64,000 nt of DNA, from the NCBI RefSeq assembly GCF_014863355.1, contig NZ_JACZEP010000010.1:1-64000 (forward strand), in the 5' to 3' direction. The notes beneath the pieces are model-generated. The model was not told the DNA's origin. It worked only from the letters and a program-made list of their open reading frames with translations, and made no database searches. This stretch comes from Aminobacter carboxidus (GTDB lineage: Bacteria > Pseudomonadota > Alphaproteobacteria > Rhizobiales > Rhizobiaceae). Of this stretch, positions 1 through 8,734 are shown piece after piece. The number at the start of each line of letters is the position of its first letter. The stretch's first letter is position 1. The position numbers and the translations under genes were made by a program.

Positions 1-63
1 GACCGGGGGGAGAGACCGGGGGCAACCAGGCCGCGGCGAGGCGGCTGGGCGGGCTGAGAGTGT

Positions 64-133
64 GGACCGGAGCCTCCCCGAGGCGCCGGGCGGGCTGCGA
101 GTGGGGACCGGCGCCTCCCCAAAGGCGCCGGTC
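64..133. terminator. Tandem pair of related GC-rich hairpins downstream of the first binding-protein gene
   Basis: A perfect 10-bp stem (GACCGGCGCC at 106-115, GGCGCCGGTC at 124-133) encloses an 8-nt loop. An imperfect copy of the same element (GACCGGAGCC... GGCGCCGGGC) lies at 64-91. They sit just past the stop codon of the minus-strand gene ending at 143, so they probably act as its 3' end or as an intercistronic stabilising hairpin. No T-run follows on the minus strand, so a classic intrinsic terminator is not certain. Confidence 0.5.
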
Positions 134-142
134 TGGCCGCAG

Positions 143-1264
143 TCATTGCAGCGTCAGCACCAGGTCGGCGATCCGCTTGCGGGCAGCGGCTGTCTTCACC
201 GGATCGATGCGCCAGGCCTTGAGCTCCTTGAGCGGCACGGAATCCGGGCTGTCCTTGACAGTCGGTCGCACGGCGTAGTCGCCCGGCACGTTGAAGGGCT
301 CGAAGGCCGGTCCGCCGGTGGCAGAATCGTCGCCCATCATGAAGTCGATCAGCAACCGGGCCGCAGCTGGGCTCGGCGCCTTGTCGACAAGTGCAAGGAC
401 TGCAGGAAACAGGATGCCATTGGAAGGCTCGACGTCGTTGGCGACCTGCAGCGCCCAGCCTTCCTTGTCGTTGTCGCGGCGGTCGGAATAGGTGGCGAAG
501 CCGACAGGGGGATTGACCGAGGTCTTGTCGCCGATGGCCTTGTTGATGACGTCTGAGTTGGGGACCAGCACGAGGTCGTTGGCAAAGAGGTCGCGGACGA
601 ACTGTTCGCCGGCACCCTGCAGGTCGCTGTCGACAGCGATCGGCTTGCCGAACTGCGCCTCGTAGGCCTTGGCCATCTCGTCGGGGCGCAGCGAGAATTC
701 GACCAGCAGGTCGAGCAATTCGCCACGCTGCAGCGGGTCGACCATCAGGACACGGCCTTTCCAGTCCGGCGTCGTCAGCTGCCACAGGTTCTTGACCGGC
801 GCGCCGTTGGGATTGGCAGCTTCGTTGTACATCAGCACCTTGGTCGACAGGCGCTGGGTCAGAAGCGGGGTCTTGTGCTCGTCGGCAAGTTCGCCCGCCA
901 CGCGCGGCGGGATGTAGGGCACGACGCGGTTGGTCTTGACCAGGTCTTCATAGACCACCGGCGTGTCGGCGATGTAGAGCACGTCGACGGCGTTGACGCC
1001 GGCGGTCTGCTCGGCGACGACACGGGCGATCTGCTTGACCGAGCTCATGTCGATGCCGACGAAGTCGATGCCTGGATAGGTCTCCTCGAAGGCCTTTTCG
1101 ACCTTGGCGATGCGGCTCGACAGCGAGAAGACGGTGACCTTGCCTTCCTTCTGCGCCAGTGGCAGCAGCTCCTTGACGCTCATCGCGTCGAGTTCGGCAG
1201 CGCCGGCTGCCAGGGGCAGCAAGGCGACTGCTGCGAAAAGTGTCCATTTCATCGACTTGAGCAT
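143..1264 (-). CDS. ABC transporter periplasmic substrate-binding protein (extracellular solute-binding, AfuA-like)
   Basis: Predicted periplasmic binding protein of about 373 residues. It opens with a Sec-type signal peptide (MLKSMKWTLFAAVALLPLAAGA) and then a mature domain of the type seen in iron, polyamine or phosphonate binding proteins (KEGKVTVFSLSSR near the start, later GRVLMVDPLQRGELLD). The start at 1264 is chosen over the GTG-type extension to 1360 because it is preceded by GGGAGGG at proper spacing and begins the signal peptide. It lies 22 bp downstream of an RpiR-family regulator on the same strand, so the two likely form an operon that continues left of the window, where the permease and ATPase genes would be expected. 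The substrate cannot be told from the sequence. Confidence 0.85.
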   Translation of the reverse strand: MLKSMKWTLFAAVALLPLAAGAAELDAMSVKELLPLAQKEGKVTVFSLSSRIAKVEKAFEETYPGIDFVGIDMSSVKQIARVVAEQTAGVNAVDVLYIADTPVVYEDLVKTNRVVPYIPPRVAGELADEHKTPLLTQRLSTKVLMYNEAANPNGAPVKNLWQLTTPDWKGRVLMVDPLQRGELLDLLVEFSLRPDEMAKAYEAQFGKPIAVDSDLQGAGEQFVRDLFANDLVLVPNSDVINKAIGDKTSVNPPVGFATYSDRRDNDKEGWALQVANDVEPSNGILFPAVLALVDKAPSPAAARLLIDFMMGDDSATGGPAFEPFNVPGDYAVRPTVKDSPDSVPLKELKAWRIDPVKTAAARKRIADLVLTLQ

Positions 1265-1286
1265 ATTTTTCCCTCCCAGGTTTTTC

Positions 1287-2126
1287 TCAATCGAATTCGT
1301 CGAACAGGCCCGACAGGCGTTCGAGCGCGCCCATGACGCGGCTCTGGTGCCGGCCGGCAATGGTCAGCAAAATGGCGTTGACGATGGCGAACGGCACCGT
1401 CGGCGTCTGGAACTCGCTGCCCGAGCGGCCGCGCGGTGCGGCCAGCACAAGGTCGGCTTCGGGCTGCATCATGGTGCCGGCGAGGTCGGTGACCAGCATC
1501 GCTTTGGCGCCCTGCGCATGGCAGTGCTCGACAAGCGGGGCATAGCTTGTCGGCTGCTTGCGGAAGGCCAGCGCCAGCACGAGGTCGCCCTTGTCCATGC
1601 CGACGACACGCTCGGCAATGTCGCGGCCACGGCCTTCGAGCACGATGGTGGTCATGCCGAAGCGGTCGAGCCGGCGGCGCAGGAACTGGGTGATCGACTG
1701 GGCATGGCCCTGGCCGAACAGGAAGATGCGCCTGGCATCGACGATCATGTCGGCGGCGCGGTTGATGCTGTCCTGCGAAACGGCAAGGCGCAGATGTTCG
1801 AGTGCGGCGATCTCGCTGCCGATCAGGTCGAGCAGGAAATCGCCGTGCTCGACCTTGGCGACGGAGCGGCGCATGCGTTCGGCGGCGTCCTGGCTTTCGA
1901 CCAGTTCGCGCTGCAGCTGCGAACGCAGCTCGGGATAGCCCTTGAAACCAAGCTTCTGGGCCAGCCGGGTGGTTGCCGCCTCATGCACGCTGGCACGTTC
2001 GGCAAGCCTGGCGCTCGACAGGAAAGCGGCTTCGGCGGCGTTTTCGAGCAGGGCGGAGACGAGTCGCTGGTCGGCCTCGGTGAGGCGGGTCGAATGGCTC
2101 TTGATGCGATCCAGCAGCGTCATCAT
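1287..2126 (-). CDS. MurR/RpiR-family transcriptional regulator (HTH plus SIS domain)
   Basis: About 279 residues. The N-terminal RpiR-type helix-turn-helix (around residues 1-75, with SSARLAERASVHEAATTRLA) is followed by a SIS sugar-phosphate-binding domain (around 115-250, RIFLFGQGHAQSITQFL). RpiR proteins sense phosphosugars or other small effectors and control adjacent uptake and catabolic genes. The start is ambiguous: ATG at 2126 or 2123, or a TTG at 2162; none has a strong ribosome binding site. The upstream region carries a dense cluster of TTGCA/TGCAA motifs, consistent with autoregulation. The binding-protein gene follows by 22 bp. Confidence 0.85.
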   Translation of the reverse strand: MMTLLDRIKSHSTRLTEADQRLVSALLENAAEAAFLSSARLAERASVHEAATTRLAQKLGFKGYPELRSQLQRELVESQDAAERMRRSVAKVEHGDFLLDLIGSEIAALEHLRLAVSQDSINRAADMIVDARRIFLFGQGHAQSITQFLRRRLDRFGMTTIVLEGRGRDIAERVVGMDKGDLVLALAFRKQPTSYAPLVEHCHAQGAKAMLVTDLAGTMMQPEADLVLAAPRGRSGSEFQTPTVPFAIVNAILLTIAGRHQSRVMGALERLSGLFDEFD

Positions 2127-2215
2127 CTTGCATCCATTTTGCACTCGACTCTTATGATGCAAGATGTCTTGCAGTCAAGTGCAAACGTGTGCAAGATTGG
2201 CTTTTCTGTCTTGCA
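2127..2215. promoter_or_regulatory. Cluster of TTGCA/TGCAA motifs, probable RpiR operator region
   Basis: Seven copies of TTGCA or its complement TGCAA occur in 89 bp: near 2128, 2139, 2158, 2168, 2180, 2190 and 2210. Two form a perfect inverted repeat, TGCAAGA-TG-TCTTGCA, at 2158-2173. The cluster lies immediately upstream of the RpiR-type gene, so autoregulation of that operon is the simple reading. This is inferred from arrangement only. Confidence 0.5.
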
Positions 2216-2233
2216 GCGCCGGGGTTGGACATG

Positions 2234-2256
2234 AAAAAGGCGCTCCGGGGAGCGCC
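2234..2256 (-). terminator. Intrinsic terminator of the SDR-ABC-RpiR-NTF2 operon
   Basis: Read on the minus strand, GGCGCTC-CCCG-GAGCGCC is followed by five T residues (AAAAA at 2234-2238 on the plus strand). It lies 40 bp past the stop codon of the gene ending at 2298 and is a standard Rho-independent terminator. Confidence 0.75.
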
Positions 2257-2297
2257 GGGGTGTCGGTCAGGGCAGGGCACGGCCGTGGCCGAAAACC

Positions 2298-2771
2298 TCA
2301 GATGTATTTCATGTAGCCGACAAAACCGGTGATCTTCCAGCGCCCATCCGTCTTGCGGCAGAAATACAGCGTCTGCCAGTTCAGGACGTCGTCGCTGCCG
2401 TCGGCGCGTTTGATGGTGCCGTCGAACTTCTTGCGCGCCACAGCGACATCGCCTGATATGTCGATCTCGGTCAGCCGTGTCGCGCGGTGGATGCCTTGGG
2501 CAAGCGGCTCGGCATATTGGGTGGCGGCCGTTTCGGCTGCCTGGCGCAGCCACTCGTTGCGATAGACCGAAAGCGTCGGGAAAGCGGCGTCCCACGCGTC
2601 GGGATTGGCCGAATTGTGGGCGTGGATGCCGAGGAAGCGCTGCTCGTCGAAGTCGCCTGACACCATGGCCCAGTCCTGACCGACGAAGGCAGCGATGTCG
2701 CGCTCGACCAGCATCTCCCAGATGGCGGCGCGGTCGGCATCTCCAGGGAACGGGTTTTCGGCAATCGTCAT
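2298..2771 (-). CDS. NTF2/SnoaL-like hypothetical protein
   Basis: A 157-residue protein whose length and C-terminal pattern (DISGDVAVARKKFDG, then YFCRKTDGRWKITGF) match the NTF2/SnoaL-like fold, a cone-shaped alpha+beta barrel used by many small ligand-binding or isomerase-type proteins. It is the last gene of a minus-strand operon with an SDR oxidoreductase, an ABC ATPase and an RpiR regulator, so it probably serves catabolism of the transported compound. ATG at 2771 is preferred because AGGTGA lies 7 nt upstream; a GTG at 2780 is an alternative that overlaps the upstream stop. The exact activity is unknown. Confidence 0.7.
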   Translation of the reverse strand: MTIAENPFPGDADRAAIWEMLVERDIAAFVGQDWAMVSGDFDEQRFLGIHAHNSANPDAWDAAFPTLSVYRNEWLRQAAETAATQYAEPLAQGIHRATRLTEIDISGDVAVARKKFDGTIKRADGSDDVLNWQTLYFCRKTDGRWKITGFVGYMKYI

Positions 2772-2772
2772 G

Positions 2773-3654
2773 TCAGTCACCTAGAGGCAGTCTGGGGTCG
2801 TCGATCTTGAGCATGCTGAGGCTCTGCTTGATGCGTCGCAGGCCTTCGAGCACGTTGGTGCCGCGGGTCTCGGCGGTGGCGGTGGCGATCATGTCGAGGA
2901 TGGCAAGCAGCGCAAAACGCGACGAGGTCGGCTTGTAGATGTTGCCGTCTTCGATCGGCTGGAACGGGATGACGATGTCGGCGACCTTGGCCAAAGCCGA
3001 GCCCGGCGCTGTCACCGCAACGGTACGGGCGCCATATTGCCGGGCGACCTGGACCGCATCGACAACCGACTTGGCGTGGCCGGAAACGGAGAAGGCAACG
3101 ACAGTCGTCTCGGGCCTGGCGACCGCCGCATACATGCGCTGCAACTGGCCGTCGACCTGGGCGACGACCGACAGGCCGAGCCGGAACAGCCGGTTCTGCA
3201 GCTCCGTCGCCATCATCGAGGAGATGCCGCCGGAGCCGAAGCACAATATGTGCTGCGAGGCCGACAGCCGCTCGGCCACCGACACCAAAGTCGCCATGTC
3301 GAGATTGTCCGAGGCGCGCTGGATCGCCACGATCGCCGCTTCGGTGACGGCGGAAGCGATGCGCTGCTCGCGCGCGTCGCGGCTGAGCGGTTCGGGCTTG
3401 AGATATTGGCCGCCGATGGCGATGGCCTGGGCCAGGAAGAACTTGAAATCGCGCACCCCGTCGCAGCCGAGGTTGCGGCAGAAGCGGGTGACTGTCGGTT
3501 CGCTGACGCCGACGCGCGCGGCGATCTCCGAAATGGCGGCCTTGGAAGCGAAGTCGAGATCCGACAGCACCAGGCTCGCCAGGCGCTTGTCGGACTTCGA
3601 GCCGTCCTGCGCCATGACCTGAAGCCGGGTGATGATGTCGGCGATGTTGCTCAT
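2773..3654 (-). CDS. MurR/RpiR-family transcriptional regulator (HTH plus SIS), second copy
   Basis: A 293-residue regulator with an N-terminal RpiR helix-turn-helix (around 35-75, ISEIAARVGVSEPTVTRFCR) and a C-terminal SIS domain (around 125-260, HILCFGSGGISSMMATEL, then VVAFSVSGHAKSVVDA). It is of the HexR-like type in domain layout. Its start overlaps the stop of the upstream ATPase gene by four bases (ATGA), so it is translationally coupled to the transporter it presumably controls. A HexR-like half-palindrome lies in the divergent promoter region near 5554. Confidence 0.88.
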   Translation of the reverse strand: MSNIADIITRLQVMAQDGSKSDKRLASLVLSDLDFASKAAISEIAARVGVSEPTVTRFCRNLGCDGVRDFKFFLAQAIAIGGQYLKPEPLSRDAREQRIASAVTEAAIVAIQRASDNLDMATLVSVAERLSASQHILCFGSGGISSMMATELQNRLFRLGLSVVAQVDGQLQRMYAAVARPETTVVAFSVSGHAKSVVDAVQVARQYGARTVAVTAPGSALAKVADIVIPFQPIEDGNIYKPTSSRFALLAILDMIATATAETRGTNVLEGLRRIKQSLSMLKIDDPRLPLGD

Positions 3655-4721
3655 ACGGGCAGGCCGGTCGCCTTGTCGAACAGGTGGATGTTTTTCGGAT
3701 CGGCGCTGACCGGCAGTGTCTCGCCCGGCCGCACCGAAACGCGGTCGCGGAACACGGCGCGCACCTGCTCGTTGCCGATGGCGCCGTAGATATGGGTTTC
3801 CGAGCCCGTCGGCTCGATGACGTCGACCTTGAACGGCAGCGCGCCCGCGCTGGCGCTGATGATGAAATGCTCCGGCCTGATGCCAGCCTCGACAGCGCCT
3901 GCGAAGGCCGAGGCACGGCCGCCGTTGAGCGACAGCTTCTCGCCGGTCGCCGTCTCGAAATGCGTACCCGACGTTGAACTGCCAAGGTTGCCCGAGACAA
4001 AGCTCATCGACGGCGAGCCGATGAAGCTCGCGACGAACTTGTTGGCCGGCTTGTCGTAGAGTTCGAGCGGTGCACCCACCTGCAGGATCTTTCCCTGGTT
4101 CATGACAACGATGCGGTCGGCCATGGTCATGGCCTCGATCTGGTCGTGTGTCACGTAAACCACCGTCGATTTCAAGCGCTGATGCAGCGCCTTGATCTCG
4201 GTGCGCATCTGCACGCGCAGTTGCGCGTCGAGATTTGACAGCGGCTCGTCGAACAGGAACACCGAGGGTTCGCGCACGATGGCGCGACCCATGGCGACAC
4301 GCTGGCGCTGGCCGCCGGAGAGCTGGCGCGGATAGCGGTCGAGATAGGCGTGCAGGTTGAGGATCGCCGCGGCGTTGTTGATCTTGTTGTCGATGACCTC
4401 GGGCGCCTCGCCCCTGATCTTGGGGCCGAAGCCGATGTTTTCGGCCGCGGTGAGATGCGGAAACAGCGCGTAGGACTGGAACACCATGGCGATGTTGCGC
4501 TTTTGCGGCGGCAGCTCGTTGGCGCGCATGCCGCCGATCACAAGATCGCCGTGACTGATCGGCTCGAGCCCGGCCAGCATGCGCAGCAAGGTCGACTTGC
4601 CGCAGCCGGAGGGGCCGACCAGGACGACGAACTCGCCGCTTGGAATGTCGAGGTTGATGTCGTCGAGCACCTTGTGCTGGCCAAACGACTTGGAGAGGTT
4701 GCGGAAGGCTACGCCGGTCAT
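3651..4721 (-). CDS. ABC transporter ATP-binding protein, UgpC/MalK (CUT1) type
   Basis: A 356-residue importer ATPase. Walker A is GPSGCGKST (residues about 37-45), the Q-loop region MVFQSYALFPHLT, signature LSGGQRQRVAMGRA, Walker B VFLFDEPLSNLDA and the switch His in VYVTHDQIEA. The C-terminal third is the TOBE/regulatory domain of the MalK group (GIRPEHF..., HLFDKATGLPV). It would power the two permeases encoded divergently at 7000-8693 with the binding protein at 5688, since that cluster lacks its own ATPase. Four-base overlap with the RpiR gene downstream, 4-bp gap to the SDR gene upstream. Confidence 0.93.
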   Translation of the reverse strand: MTGVAFRNLSKSFGQHKVLDDINLDIPSGEFVVLVGPSGCGKSTLLRMLAGLEPISHGDLVIGGMRANELPPQKRNIAMVFQSYALFPHLTAAENIGFGPKIRGEAPEVIDNKINNAAAILNLHAYLDRYPRQLSGGQRQRVAMGRAIVREPSVFLFDEPLSNLDAQLRVQMRTEIKALHQRLKSTVVYVTHDQIEAMTMADRIVVMNQGKILQVGAPLELYDKPANKFVASFIGSPSMSFVSGNLGSSTSGTHFETATGEKLSLNGGRASAFAGAVEAGIRPEHFIISASAGALPFKVDVIEPTGSETHIYGAIGNEQVRAVFRDRVSVRPGETLPVSADPKNIHLFDKATGLPV

Positions 4722-4725
4722 GTCT

Positions 4726-5496
4726 TCACGCTCCCAATATGTCGTCGATGAATGGCAGGCAGCCGGCGGTCAGCCCGGCGTCGACCGGCAGCACAGTGCC
4801 GGTGATGCCGGAGGCGCGTGGCGAGGCAAGGAAGGCGACCGCCTCGGCCACTTCGCGCGCGTTGACGATGCGGCCAAGCGGATAAAGCCGCTGCAGCTTG
4901 CCCAGAATGGCCGGATCCTTGGCCAGGCGATGGTCCCAGGCCGGGGTGCGGATCGAGCCGGGGCAGACGACGTTGGCGCGGATGCCCTGGCGGCCATGCT
5001 CGACAGCAATGGCGCGCGACAAGGCGTTGATGCCGGCCTTGGCCGCGGCATAGGCCGGATTGCCGAAATGCGACAGCGCGTTGACCGAGGAGATGAAGAC
5101 GAAGCAGCCCGCGCCGCGCGTCACCATCGGCTTGAGCAGCGCGTTGGTCAGGCTGGCGACGCCGGTCAGGTTGAGGTCGATCTCGGTCTCGACCCGCTCC
5201 TGGGTCAGCGCCGGCAGGGTTTCGGCGCGGGTCCAGCCGGCATTGTTGATGACGATGTCGGGCACGCCGTCGGCTTCGATGAGCTTGCGTGCCGCTGTTG
5301 CAAGACCGGGGCGATCGGTCAGGTCGAAGCTGTGGCGCCCGGCGAGATCGAGACCGTCCATCGCCTCGATATACTGGTCGCAGCCGATGACGCGGGCGCC
5401 GCCTTCATTGAAGATCGCCACCAGCGCCCGGCCGAGGCCGCCACCGGCGCCGGTAATCAGGACGGACTTTCCGCTGAATTCGCTGTCACTGCTCAA
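4726..5496 (-). CDS. SDR-family NAD(P)-dependent oxidoreductase
   Basis: A 256-residue classical short-chain dehydrogenase/reductase. The cofactor motif TGAGGGLG is near residue 15, NNAG near 86, the catalytic Ser in FISSVNA and the YAAAK active site near 150. These enzymes oxidise or reduce an alcohol or ketone with NAD(P). The start is unusual: TTG at 5496, with GGGAG about 7 nt upstream; the ATG at 5510 is out of frame and soon hits a stop. It is the first gene of the minus-strand operon divergent from the binding protein at 5688, so its substrate is probably derived from the imported compound. Confidence 0.85.
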   Translation of the reverse strand: MSSDSEFSGKSVLITGAGGGLGRALVAIFNEGGARVIGCDQYIEAMDGLDLAGRHSFDLTDRPGLATAARKLIEADGVPDIVINNAGWTRAETLPALTQERVETEIDLNLTGVASLTNALLKPMVTRGAGCFVFISSVNALSHFGNPAYAAAKAGINALSRAIAVEHGRQGIRANVVCPGSIRTPAWDHRLAKDPAILGKLQRLYPLGRIVNAREVAEAVAFLASPRASGITGTVLPVDAGLTAGCLPFIDDILGA

Positions 5497-5553
5497 CGAT
5501 GTGCTCCCATAGCGATCTTGGCCGCTTTCTGTGTTCAGGACTATGGCCGAAAA

Positions 5554-5568
5554 TGTAATTAAGCAACA
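5554..5568. promoter_or_regulatory. HexR-like operator candidate in the divergent promoter region
   Basis: TGTAATTAAGCAACA matches 12 of 15 positions of the palindrome reported for HexR, an RpiR-family regulator (TGTAATTAAATTACA). It lies in the 191-bp AT-rich region between the divergent SDR and binding-protein genes. A second partly related segment (TGTAAG...CACTTAATCA) is at about 5605-5624. Site function is inferred only. Confidence 0.3.
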
Positions 5569-5687
5569 AAGAAAATCGCTTGATATGGCGAAATTGCTGG
5601 ATAATGTAAGAAAGTCACTTAATCAAAGAGGCGCGTTAAAGCGCCGGAGGACCGGGCCTTGGCCCGTGGGAGCAAGGGAACACCGAC

Positions 5688-6923
5688 ATGGCGATTTCGA
5701 AGTTGAAGACTGGCCTTCTGGCCGGGTTGAGCGTGCTGGCACTGGCCGCCCAGGCGAATGCCGGCGAAGTCAGGGTCACGGTCGCGGAATACAGCGCAAA
5801 GACCGGCCCCTATTTCCAGGAAGTGGAAAAGGCATTCGAGGCGGCCAATCCAGGTGTCGACGTCAAGTTCGAGGTCGTGCCGTGGGACGTGCTGCTGCAG
5901 AAGCTGACCACCGACATCACCGCCGGCACCAATGCCGACCTGTCGATCATCGGCACGCGCTGGCTGATCGACTTCGTCCAGCAGGGCGTCGCCGAGCCGC
6001 TCGACGGCTACATCAATGACGAGTTCAAGGGCCGCTTCATCGACACCTTCATGTCGCCTTCGGTGATGGACGGAAAGACCTACGGCCTGCCGATCGCCGC
6101 TTCGGCGCGGGCGATGTATTACAACAAGGAACTGCTCGAAAAGGCCGGCGTCGCCAACCCGCCGGCGACCTGGGCCGAGCTCAAGGATGCGGCCGCCAAG
6201 ATCAAGGCGCTGGGCGGCGAGAATTACGGCTTCGGCCTGCAGGGCAAGGAGATCGAGACCGACGTCTATTATTATTACGCGATGTGGTCGCAAGGCTCCG
6301 AGATCCTCGACAAGGACGGCACCTCGGGTCTCGACAGCCCCGGCGCCATCGAGGCGGCCAAGCTCTACAAGTCGCTGATCGACGAGGGCCTGACCCAGCC
6401 GGGCGTCACCTCCTATGCGCGTGAGGACGTGCAGAACCTGTTCAAGCAGGGCAAGGTCGGCATGATGATCACCGCGCCCTTCCTGTCCAACCAGATCAAG
6501 GAAGAAGCGCCGAACCTGAAATATGGCGTCGCCGCCATCCCCGCCGGCCCGACCGGTGCGCGCGGCACCTATGGCGTCACCGATTCCATCGTCATGTTCT
6601 CCAATTCGAAAAACAAGGACGAGGCCTGGAAGCTGCTCGACTTCCTGTTTCAGACCGACTGGCGCGCCAAGTTCACCCAGGGCGAAGGCTTCCTGCCGGT
6701 GAACAAGGAAGAGGCCAAGATGGACTACTACGTCAACAATGCCGACCTGGCCGCCTTCACCGCCCTTTTGCCCGACGCCCGTTTCGCGCCGATCATTCCG
6801 GGCTGGGAAGAGGTCGCGCAGATCACCTCTGACGCCATCCAGAAGGTCTATCTCGGCGAAGGCGACCCCGAGGCCCTGCTCAAGGAAGCCGCTGCCAAGG
6901 CCGACGGCATCCTGAAGAAGTAG
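5688..6923 (+). CDS. Sugar-type ABC transporter substrate-binding protein (CUT1 family)
   Basis: A 411-residue periplasmic binding protein with a signal peptide (cleavage likely after AQANA near residue 25) and the solute_binding family-1 fold: [20 protein letters not shown], then [22 protein letters not shown], and [15 protein letters not shown]. The ATG at 5688 follows an AGGGAA site. It begins the plus-strand operon that continues with two permeases and the MlrC-type hydrolase; the ATPase is encoded on the opposite strand. Aromatic-rich segments such as [12 protein letters not shown] are typical of carbohydrate-binding pockets, but the ligand is not identifiable here. Confidence 0.9.
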   Translation: MAISKLKTGLLAGLSVLALAAQANAGEVRVTVAEYSAKTGPYFQEVEKAFEAANPGVDVKFEVVPWDVLLQKLTTDITAGTNADLSIIGTRWLIDFVQQGVAEPLDGYINDEFKGRFIDTFMSPSVMDGKTYGLPIAASARAMYYNKELLEKAGVANPPATWAELKDAAAKIKALGGENYGFGLQGKEIETDVYYYYAMWSQGSEILDKDGTSGLDSPGAIEAAKLYKSLIDEGLTQPGVTSYAREDVQNLFKQGKVGMMITAPFLSNQIKEEAPNLKYGVAAIPAGPTGARGTYGVTDSIVMFSNSKNKDEAWKLLDFLFQTDWRAKFTQGEGFLPVNKEEAKMDYYVNNADLAAFTALLPDARFAPIIPGWEEVAQITSDAIQKVYLGEGDPEALLKEAAAKADGILKK

Positions 6924-6931
6924 CTTTTTCA

Positions 6932-6963
6932 GGCGGCGGCGCATCCAAGGCTGCGCTGCCGCC
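6932..6963 (+). terminator. Hairpin after the binding-protein gene
   Basis: GGCGGC and GCGCA pair with TGCGC and GCCGCC around a short loop, 8 bp past the stop codon and with no strong T-run. Such hairpins after binding-protein genes usually protect the upstream transcript or partly attenuate the permease genes. The permease starts at 7000. Confidence 0.45.
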
Positions 6964-6999
6964 CCTTCACCTTGCCCCGCGCTCCAGGCCACGGCTCCC

Positions 7000-7869
7000 A
7001 TGCACAATCGCGCCCTGCCATATCTGCTGACGCTGCCGAGCCTGATCCTGGCGGCGGTGGTGATCTTCTGGCCGGTCGTCGACCTGATCCAGATCTCGAC
7101 GCATGAGGTCAGCCGTTTCGGCCAGCTGCGCGATTTCAGCGGCCTCGACAATTTCGCAGCGCTGGTGGCCGATCCCGATTTCATCAAGGCGCTTGTGCGT
7201 ACCGGCGTGTGGACGGCAGCCGTCGTCGGCGGCGCGCTGTTGGTGTCGATCCCGGTGGCGGTGATCCTCAACACCGATTTCTACGGCCGTTCGCTCGCCC
7301 GTGTCATCGTCATGCTGCCCTGGGCGGTGTCGCTGACCATGACGGCGATCGTCTGGCGCTGGGCGCTGAACGGCGAAAGCGGCATGCTGAATTCCGCCCT
7401 GCGCGGGCTCGGCCTTGCCGACCACAACATCCAGTGGCTGGCGAGTGCGGCGACCGCATTTCCGATGCAGATCATGATCGGCATCCTGGTGACGGTGCCG
7501 TTCACCACCACCATCTTTCTGGGCGGCCTGTCGTCGATCCCCGACGACCTCTACGAGGCGGCGGCACTGGAAGGGGCGGGACCGGTGCAGCAATTCCGGC
7601 GCATCACCTTTCCGCTGCTGAAGCCCTTCGTCAACATCGCCATCGTGCTAAACACGATCTATGTCTTCAACTCGTTCCCGATCATCTGGGTGATGACGCA
7701 GGGCGGTCCGGCCAACTCGACCGACATCCTCGTCACCCATCTCTACAAGCTGGCTTTCCGCATCGGCAAACTCGGCGAGGCGTCGGCGGTGTCGCTGGTC
7801 ATGCTGGCGATCCTTTTGGTGTTCACCGCCATCTACATCAGGCTCGCCATGCGGGGAGAACGCGCATGA
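7000..7869 (+). CDS. Sugar-type ABC transporter permease, MalF/UgpA-like
   Basis: A 289-residue inner-membrane permease with about six hydrophobic segments, starting with [20 protein letters not shown]. The EAA loop that contacts the ATPase is visible as [20 protein letters not shown] near residue 190. It pairs with the second permease, overlapping it by four bases (ATGA), so the two are translationally coupled and would form the heterodimeric channel with the UgpC-like ATPase at 3651. Confidence 0.92.
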   Translation: MHNRALPYLLTLPSLILAAVVIFWPVVDLIQISTHEVSRFGQLRDFSGLDNFAALVADPDFIKALVRTGVWTAAVVGGALLVSIPVAVILNTDFYGRSLARVIVMLPWAVSLTMTAIVWRWALNGESGMLNSALRGLGLADHNIQWLASAATAFPMQIMIGILVTVPFTTTIFLGGLSSIPDDLYEAAALEGAGPVQQFRRITFPLLKPFVNIAIVLNTIYVFNSFPIIWVMTQGGPANSTDILVTHLYKLAFRIGKLGEASAVSLVMLAILLVFTAIYIRLAMRGERA

Positions 7870-8693
7870 TCGCGCCCAAACTCAAGCGCACCATCATCGC
7901 CTGGAGCCTGCTTGCGCCGCTTGTCGTCGTCACGCTGTTTCCCTTCGCGGTGATGTTTCTGACCGCGGTCAAGCCGGCGCAGGAAGTGCTGACGCCGAGC
8001 TGGTGGCCGAGCGAGTTTCGCTGGCGCAATTTCTACGACATGTGGGTGCAGGCCGGCTTCGGCCGGGCGCTGTTCAATTCGCTTTACGTGTCGGTGATCG
8101 CCACAGTCGGCGCCATCGTCATCTCGATCCCGGCCGCCTATGCGATGTCGCGCTTCCGCTTTGCCGGCCATGGCGCCTTCCGGCAGTTCCTGCTGGTCTC
8201 GCAGATGATCTCGCCGATCGTGCTGGTGCTCGGCCTGTTCCGGCTGCTCGCCTCCTTCGGCCTTGTCGAAAGCCTGAATGCCGTCGGCGGCGTCTACATG
8301 GCCTTCAACATCGCCTTCACCGTGTGGATGCTGCAGAGCTATTTCGACACCATCCCGCGCGACCTCGAGGAAGCCTCGTGGATGGAAGGCGGCAGCCGCT
8401 GGCTGACCTTGCGCAAGGTGTTCTTGCCTCTGTGCGTGCCGGCCATTGCCGTCACCGCCATCTTCACCTTCATCAATGCCTGGAACGAATTCGTCGTCGC
8501 ACTGACCATGCTGCGCAGCCAGGAAAGCTATACGCTGCCGATCCAGGTGTTTTCACTTGTTGCCGGGCGCTACAGTGTCGAATGGCACTACGTCATGGCG
8601 GCCACGCTCGTCGCCACCGTGCCGGTCGCCATCCTGTTTGTCTGGCTGCAGCGCTACCTCGTCCGCGGGCTGGCGCTCGGCGCCGTCAAGTGA
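7866..8693 (+). CDS. Sugar-type ABC transporter permease, MalG/UgpE-like
   Basis: A 275-residue inner-membrane permease: N-terminal hydrophobic helix [18 protein letters not shown], further membrane segments, and the EAA motif [20 protein letters not shown] near residue 170. Start ATG at 7866 overlaps the preceding stop. A much longer reading frame extends upstream inside the first permease gene, but that part is out-of-frame shadow. Partner of the MalF-like permease for uptake of the substrate bound by the 5688 protein. Confidence 0.92.
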   Translation: MIAPKLKRTIIAWSLLAPLVVVTLFPFAVMFLTAVKPAQEVLTPSWWPSEFRWRNFYDMWVQAGFGRALFNSLYVSVIATVGAIVISIPAAYAMSRFRFAGHGAFRQFLLVSQMISPIVLVLGLFRLLASFGLVESLNAVGGVYMAFNIAFTVWMLQSYFDTIPRDLEEASWMEGGSRWLTLRKVFLPLCVPAIAVTAIFTFINAWNEFVVALTMLRSQESYTLPIQVFSLVAGRYSVEWHYVMAATLVATVPVAILFVWLQRYLVRGLALGAVK

Positions 8694-8734
8694 CCCTAAC
8701 CCGCTGACGTCAACGATAAAGAAACGAACCCGAC

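Noticed and set aside
1104-2234. Long plus-strand open frames opposite minus-strand genes (here and throughout)
   Set aside because: They are antisense shadows of high-GC genes: Arg/Ala/Gly/His-rich, without ribosome binding sites or recognisable domains.
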